Below are positions 15,150 to 18,040 of a stretch of 18,040 nt of DNA, piece by piece (position 1 is the first letter of the stretch; every line of letters starts with the position of its first letter). This DNA is from Spirochaetota bacterium. Its GTDB lineage: Bacteria; Spirochaetota; JAGLSM01. The notes beneath the pieces were generated by a model. The model searched no databases. It had not been told where the DNA came from and was given only the letters and a program-made list of their open reading frames with translations. The translations under genes were made by a program, and so were the position numbers. The stretch lies in the NCBI GenBank assembly GCA_023135745.1, contig JAGLSM010000004.1, positions 1 through 18,040 on the forward strand. Reading direction: 5' to 3'.

Positions 15150-15208
15150 TATAGACTATATCGGCTATAAGTACATAAATATATAGACATAGCATAAATA
15201 AAAGTCAA
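15150..15208 (-). promoter_or_regulatory. Promoter and operator-like repeats for the A/B pair
   Basis: On the minus strand TTGACT (15203-15208) and TATATA (15180-15185) are 17 nt apart. Downstream lies the palindrome tatagactata (15150-15160) with further ctata words and a similar atatagacata at 15181-15191 overlapping the -10 box. Such spaced dyads are what an Xre-type repressor would bind, so autoregulation by the HTH protein is likely. Confidence 0.6.
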
Positions 15209-15263
15209 TCTTATTATGTACTAATATAGGATAGAATCCCGATAAATTGGGCGGCTGACTAGA

Positions 15264-15469
15264 CGAATTTTCGCAGATTTTGTTTTAAGGGAATTTACAA
15301 AATAATCCAAGTTTTGGAAGTCGTTGTTGGGGCAATGCTATACGCCCTTACTTGAATGTACATTATCATTCTTGAGTTTCCCTTCCCTGCGAGGGAAGGG
15401 ATAGGGTTAGGTTGGAACAAAGGAAAATCAATCAAAAAATTATGATACTTGTGAGGCTTATTTATTTCA
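15264..15469 (+). repeat. Long direct repeat, right copy (D)
   Basis: It begins gaattttcgcagattttgtt (15264-15287), is interrupted by about 64 nt of unrelated sequence (15288-15351), then continues as a 118-nt core (15352-15469) nearly identical to 13429-13562. The hairpin here is the cleanest of the family: tcccttccct-gcg-agggaaggga, a perfect 10-bp stem. It is followed directly by a fragment of the Fic gene. It lies within the 570-nt gene-free interval 15099-15668. Confidence 0.85.
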
Positions 15470-15472
15470 TAA

Positions 15473-15524
15473 TAAGTTTTTTCCTTTATCCAGGAATGGT
15501 ATGTATCACGCGGATTTTGTTTTT
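15473..15524 (-). pseudogene. Remnant of a Fic gene next to the right repeat
   Basis: agttttttcctttatcc at 15475-15491 is identical to the stretch beginning near 14301 inside the Fic gene, and 29 of 35 bases match overall. On the minus strand it reads DTYHSWIKEKTYYE against DTIRFRIKEKTYPE of the intact protein, in the same frame. At about 15510 it runs into another cgcggattttgtttt repeat word. It looks like a trimmed leftover of a second A/B unit. Only about 35-40 nt are recognisable, so the call is tentative. Confidence 0.5.
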
Positions 15525-15599
15525 GTGGAAAGAAGAATAGGTCTATGTATTGCAAAAGGGGAATTATAACAATTCCTGCCATTTTATCATTTATTAAGT

Positions 15600-15629
15600 T
15601 TGACAAAGAATCATTTCGGCTTATATACT
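15600..15629 (+). promoter_or_regulatory. Promoter for the HD-GYP gene
   Basis: A perfect TTGACA (15600-15605), an 18-nt spacer and TATACT (15624-15629). The predicted start near 15636 gives a leader of about 33 nt to ATG 15669. This also argues against using the TTG at 15600 as a translation start. Confidence 0.65.
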
Positions 15630-15668
15630 ATCGTTATTCTACTATTTTGTAATGTTAGTGAAGGTGTA

Positions 15669-16793
15669 ATGGAAACTAATAATCAGACTGTCCGTGAGAT
15701 TACTGTTATAATTATTGATGATAATGATCAGACACGCACCAGGTTTGCAGAATTACTTGAGAGGATTAATTTCCGCATTGTCTGGAAGCAAGAAATAAAA
15801 GAAGCAATAGCCTACATCATGCAAAATAAGCCGGATGTAATTCTTTTAAATGCGAAGCATAGTCAGTTTAATAGTTATGCCCTGGCGCAAAAAATAAAAA
15901 ATAACGAAACAATAAGAAATATATCTCTTATCATGATTGAGGCAAACAGTGAACGACTGGATGGTCACCCTGAAATACAGAAATGTGTTGATGAGTTTAT
16001 CCACCCGGAGGCGAGTGAGGCAGAAGTACTTAAAAGGGTCCAGACATCAGTATCACTTATGGGATTACGTACTAAGTCTTTGAATTTTGAAGAGAGAGTC
16101 AAGCAGGAAGTAACTAAACAGATACAGCTGCTGCAGGCACCCCAGGAAAACAAGCAGAGCCATGCCCGTGATATAATTCACCGTCTTTGTATGGTAGCGG
16201 AATATAAAGATGAGGATCCGGCACCGCATATCTACAGAATAATGAATATCTCGTCAATCATAGCAAAGAAGTTAGGGTATAATGATGAAGATGTGGAGCG
16301 TATATCTTTTGCCAGTCTTTTACATGACATAGGTAAGATTGGTATACCGGATCATATACTGGTTAAAAAGGGGCCGCTTAATGGTGCTGAAAGGAGGGTG
16401 ATTGAACAGCATACCAATATCGGTTCGCGTATTTTAAGCGGAGTGCATGATCCTGTTTTAAAAACTGCGGCTGTAATAGCACTAAGCCACCATGAACGCT
16501 GGGATGGCCACGGGTACCCTAAAAAACTAAAAGGCACAGATATACCTATTGAAGGTCGTATAATAGGACTAGCGGATGCTTTTGATATTATAACCAGTAA
16601 TAAAAACTATAAAACGGCGCTGCCTCTTGATCGGGCTTTCAGTATGGTAAAATCCGCTAAACGTAAACAGTTTGATCCTGATCTGGTTGATATTCTTTTG
16701 AAACTAAAGGATGAAGTAACGCAGATTAAAGAAAAATATAAAGACTATGGGGAAAGTTTACTGATTACCCATTATAATCAGATGAAAGATTGA
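15669..16793 (+). CDS. HD-GYP cyclic-di-GMP phosphodiesterase with degenerate receiver
   Basis: A 374-residue protein. Residues about 10-125 form a receiver domain: the acidic pair IIIDDN (Asp17/18) is kept, but the phospho-acceptor position is Asn (DVILLNAKH, Asn61), and the usual KP near the end is HP (FIHPEA). Normal phosphorylation is therefore unlikely. A short helical linker (about 140-165) leads to an intact HD-GYP domain. It has HIYR, the catalytic LLHDIGKIGIPD (His219-Asp220), IEQHTNIG, HHERWDGHGYP (274-284) and LADAFD, i.e. all usual metal ligands. Its role is hydrolysis of cyclic-di-GMP. ATG 15669 (gaagg upstream) is preferred over the longer TTG frame because a promoter overlaps the extension. 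Confidence 0.9.
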   Translation: METNNQTVREITVIIIDDNDQTRTRFAELLERINFRIVWKQEIKEAIAYIMQNKPDVILLNAKHSQFNSYALAQKIKNNETIRNISLIMIEANSERLDGHPEIQKCVDEFIHPEASEAEVLKRVQTSVSLMGLRTKSLNFEERVKQEVTKQIQLLQAPQENKQSHARDIIHRLCMVAEYKDEDPAPHIYRIMNISSIIAKKLGYNDEDVERISFASLLHDIGKIGIPDHILVKKGPLNGAERRVIEQHTNIGSRILSGVHDPVLKTAAVIALSHHERWDGHGYPKKLKGTDIPIEGRIIGLADAFDIITSNKNYKTALPLDRAFSMVKSAKRKQFDPDLVDILLKLKDEVTQIKEKYKDYGESLLITHYNQMKD

Positions 16794-16830
16794 GACTAAT
16801 GGTTCCACGGGTGGCCATGAAAGCAATACT

Positions 16831-17277
16831 TCATTTTCCCAGAACCTTAATCACTATTTTAGTAATCGATGAGACTTGCTCCAGCATCATCGCGGGTTTG
16901 TGCATTTCACCGGGTGCAATCATGATAAAATATCCGGGAGTTAGTGTAACATACTCCCCATCACTGGAATAAAACGCGATATCTTTTTCCGGATCATAGA
17001 CAGTTTCTTCACTAAATCCTTCCCCTGAAGACCAGCCGAAATTTTCTTGTCCTTTTAGCACTATATGAATATCCCAATATTTATGGTGTATTTCCCAGTC
17101 TGCGGATTCCCGGGTTTGCATGATATTTAAACTTAAATAACTGTTTTTGCCATCGATTTCATATTTACCGGGACTTTTATTCTCATATGTTTGGTTTTTT
17201 ATAAATTCAAAAACCTTTTTGAATTTATCATTAAGACATGCGTATTTTTCTAAATTTTCAATTTTATCAATGACCAT
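16831..17277 (-). CDS. YhcH/YjgK/YiaL family cupin protein
   Basis: A 148-residue single-domain protein of the YhcH/YjgK/YiaL (DUF386) family. Diagnostic are WEIHHKYWDIHIVLKGQENFGW (the metal-binding His/Glu region, about 61-82) and the C-terminal PGYFIMIAPGEMHKPAMM with its PGE-x-H. E. coli YhcH (NanQ) is a sialic-acid anomerase, and relatives sit in other sugar operons. Here no sugar-pathway gene is adjacent, so the substrate is open. aaggaag precedes ATG 17277. It converges on the HD-GYP gene with a 37-nt gap. Confidence 0.9.
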   Translation of the reverse strand: MVIDKIENLEKYACLNDKFKKVFEFIKNQTYENKSPGKYEIDGKNSYLSLNIMQTRESADWEIHHKYWDIHIVLKGQENFGWSSGEGFSEETVYDPEKDIAFYSSDGEYVTLTPGYFIMIAPGEMHKPAMMLEQVSSITKIVIKVLGK

Positions 17278-17380
17278 GATACTTCCTTTCGCTTCACTTT
17301 TCGTCTCTTGTTAAGGGTTACAAGACAAAAAGTTTTTTAAATGTTTATAAAATTATTAGAGTTCCTATTTAAAATTACAC

Positions 17381-18028
17381 TCAACGGACTTTGTCCACTA
17401 TTGAAATACTGTGATTTACTATTGTTGATTCATCATTAAAATGAAAATGGGCGATGAATTTTTTACCGCTTAAAAGTATTGGAAGCCATAACCTGTCATC
17501 TATCCACATGGAATCATAAGGAATTGCTGACAATGGATACCAATGAGGTATCATCTCATCGGTTTCCTGGGGTTCACCGATAAGGCTTGCGCTTTTATAT
17601 ATATGTCCTTCCAGTTCTTCATTGTTATAGTCAAAGGTAAATTCAATTCTGCCGGCCTTTTCTACTCTTTCAACATAGGCATTTGTTTCTTCCCTGATTT
17701 CTCTTAGAACTGCTTCTTCAGGAGTTTCTCCGGCTTCTATTTTTCCACCAAATCCGTTTAGGAGGCCCTTACCGAATCCGCGTTTTTTATAGCCTAATAA
17801 TATTTTAGTATCTGTATGTATTATGCACAGAGTAAGTTGTTTTCTGGATGTTTTTAATGAATAGATGGCGCCCAGAGGGTCGTCTTTGCCAAATGCTAAT
17901 GCTTCGTTTTTGTATTTTTTTTCTGCCGCGAGCATACAAAGAGCTGAGTCCAGAAAATCATTGATGTATTTTCTTTTTTCCTTTCCAGCAAAAAGACGGA
18001 TGGGAAGTATGTTTTTTGATAAATCCAT
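17381..18028 (-). CDS. MTH1-like Nudix hydrolase, possibly 5'-truncated by the window
   Basis: A 215-residue protein with a Nudix domain (about 62-215) most like eukaryotic MTH1 (NUDT1), which removes oxidised purine nucleotides such as 8-oxo-dGTP. KKRGFGKGLLNGFGGKIEAGE matches the MTH1 KRGFGAGRWNGFGGK region. The Nudix box (95-117) has REIREE, with Asn where Gly usually follows EET. MWIDDRLW supplies the Trp-x-Asp-Asp set that reads the base in MTH1 (Trp175, Asp177/178), and Asn91 matches its Asn33. Residues 1-60 are an extra N-terminal stretch not found in MTH1. The frame stays open to the window edge with no visible Shine-Dalgarno, so the true start may lie beyond 18040. Confidence 0.82.
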   Translation of the reverse strand: MDLSKNILPIRLFAGKEKRKYINDFLDSALCMLAAEKKYKNEALAFGKDDPLGAIYSLKTSRKQLTLCIIHTDTKILLGYKKRGFGKGLLNGFGGKIEAGETPEEAVLREIREETNAYVERVEKAGRIEFTFDYNNEELEGHIYKSASLIGEPQETDEMIPHWYPLSAIPYDSMWIDDRLWLPILLSGKKFIAHFHFNDESTIVNHSISIVDKVR

Positions 18029-18040
18029 TTTGTCGCCGGT

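Noticed and set aside
13399..15469. CRISPR array
   Set aside because: Only two long copies about 1.9 kb apart and dispersed hairpins; no regularly spaced short repeats or cas genes.
15295..15606. 103-residue minus-strand frame over repeat D
   Set aside because: It is built from repeat sequence plus the Fic remnant; no start signal and no coherent protein.
15600..15668. 23-residue N-terminal extension of the HD-GYP protein from a TTG start
   Set aside because: The TTG is part of a TTGACA -35 box followed by TATACT, and the receiver domain starts properly from ATG 15669.
17290..17330. cttgt...acaag inverted repeat upstream of the YhcH gene
   Set aside because: Only a 5-bp arm with an AT-rich surrounding; too weak to call an operator.
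1..18040. tRNA, rRNA or replication origin
   Set aside because: I found no cloverleaf, rRNA-like stretch or cluster of DnaA boxes, although rpmH often lies close to oriC.

Overview
The window looks like a chromosomal segment of a low-GC, double-membrane, motile bacterium, most likely a spirochaete or close relative. This rests on several things: an rpmH-rnpA-yidC-jag core with no yidD, abundant lipoproteins and small outer-membrane beta-barrels, a free-standing CheX-type CheY-P phosphatase, and cyclic-di-GMP domains (PilZ, HD-GYP). The lineage is an inference; no rRNA or tRNA is present to confirm it.

Layout. (1) 13-4238 is housekeeping on the + strand: rpmH, rnpA, yidC, jag (khpB) and pyrC. 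A palindromic element separates yidC from jag. (2) 4239-9285 is a variable stretch of envelope genes: a PPC-domain lipoprotein and a beta-barrel protein (both -), a two-gene scar at 6435-6600, an unusual short-chain dehydrogenase fused to a PilZ domain (+), and two tandem paralogous beta-barrel proteins (-) behind a consensus sigma-70 promoter. (3) 9286-11470 holds yjbQ plus a half-size TauE/SafE transporter (-), a CheX-like gene (+) and a ttcA-like tRNA thiolase (-). (4) 11471-15668 is accessory and rich in repeats. It has a 510-residue membrane-anchored protein of unknown function and a 99-residue lipoprotein. It also has the 'mobile mystery' pair: an HTH regulator (A) and a Fic protein (B), flanked by direct repeats that are about 98% identical. 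(5) 15669-18028 holds a degenerate-receiver HD-GYP protein, a YhcH/NanQ-type cupin and an MTH1-like Nudix hydrolase.

Main observations. At 6435-6600 the 3' end of a second yjbQ (encoding the same last 22 residues as the intact gene, with only synonymous differences) is joined directly to the 3' end of a second, diverged pyrC. The arrangement pyrC - cargo 1 - yjbQ' | pyrC' - cargo 2 - yjbQ is what results if two alleles of one pyrC/yjbQ intergenic locus were placed in tandem. The SDR-PilZ fusion in cargo 2 suggests an oxidoreductase controlled by cyclic-di-GMP. The HD-GYP gene about 8 kb away could degrade that messenger; this link is inference. A hairpin repeat family (four copies at 11.5-15.4 kb) and a Fic-gene remnant beside one repeat point to repeated rearrangement around the A/B module.
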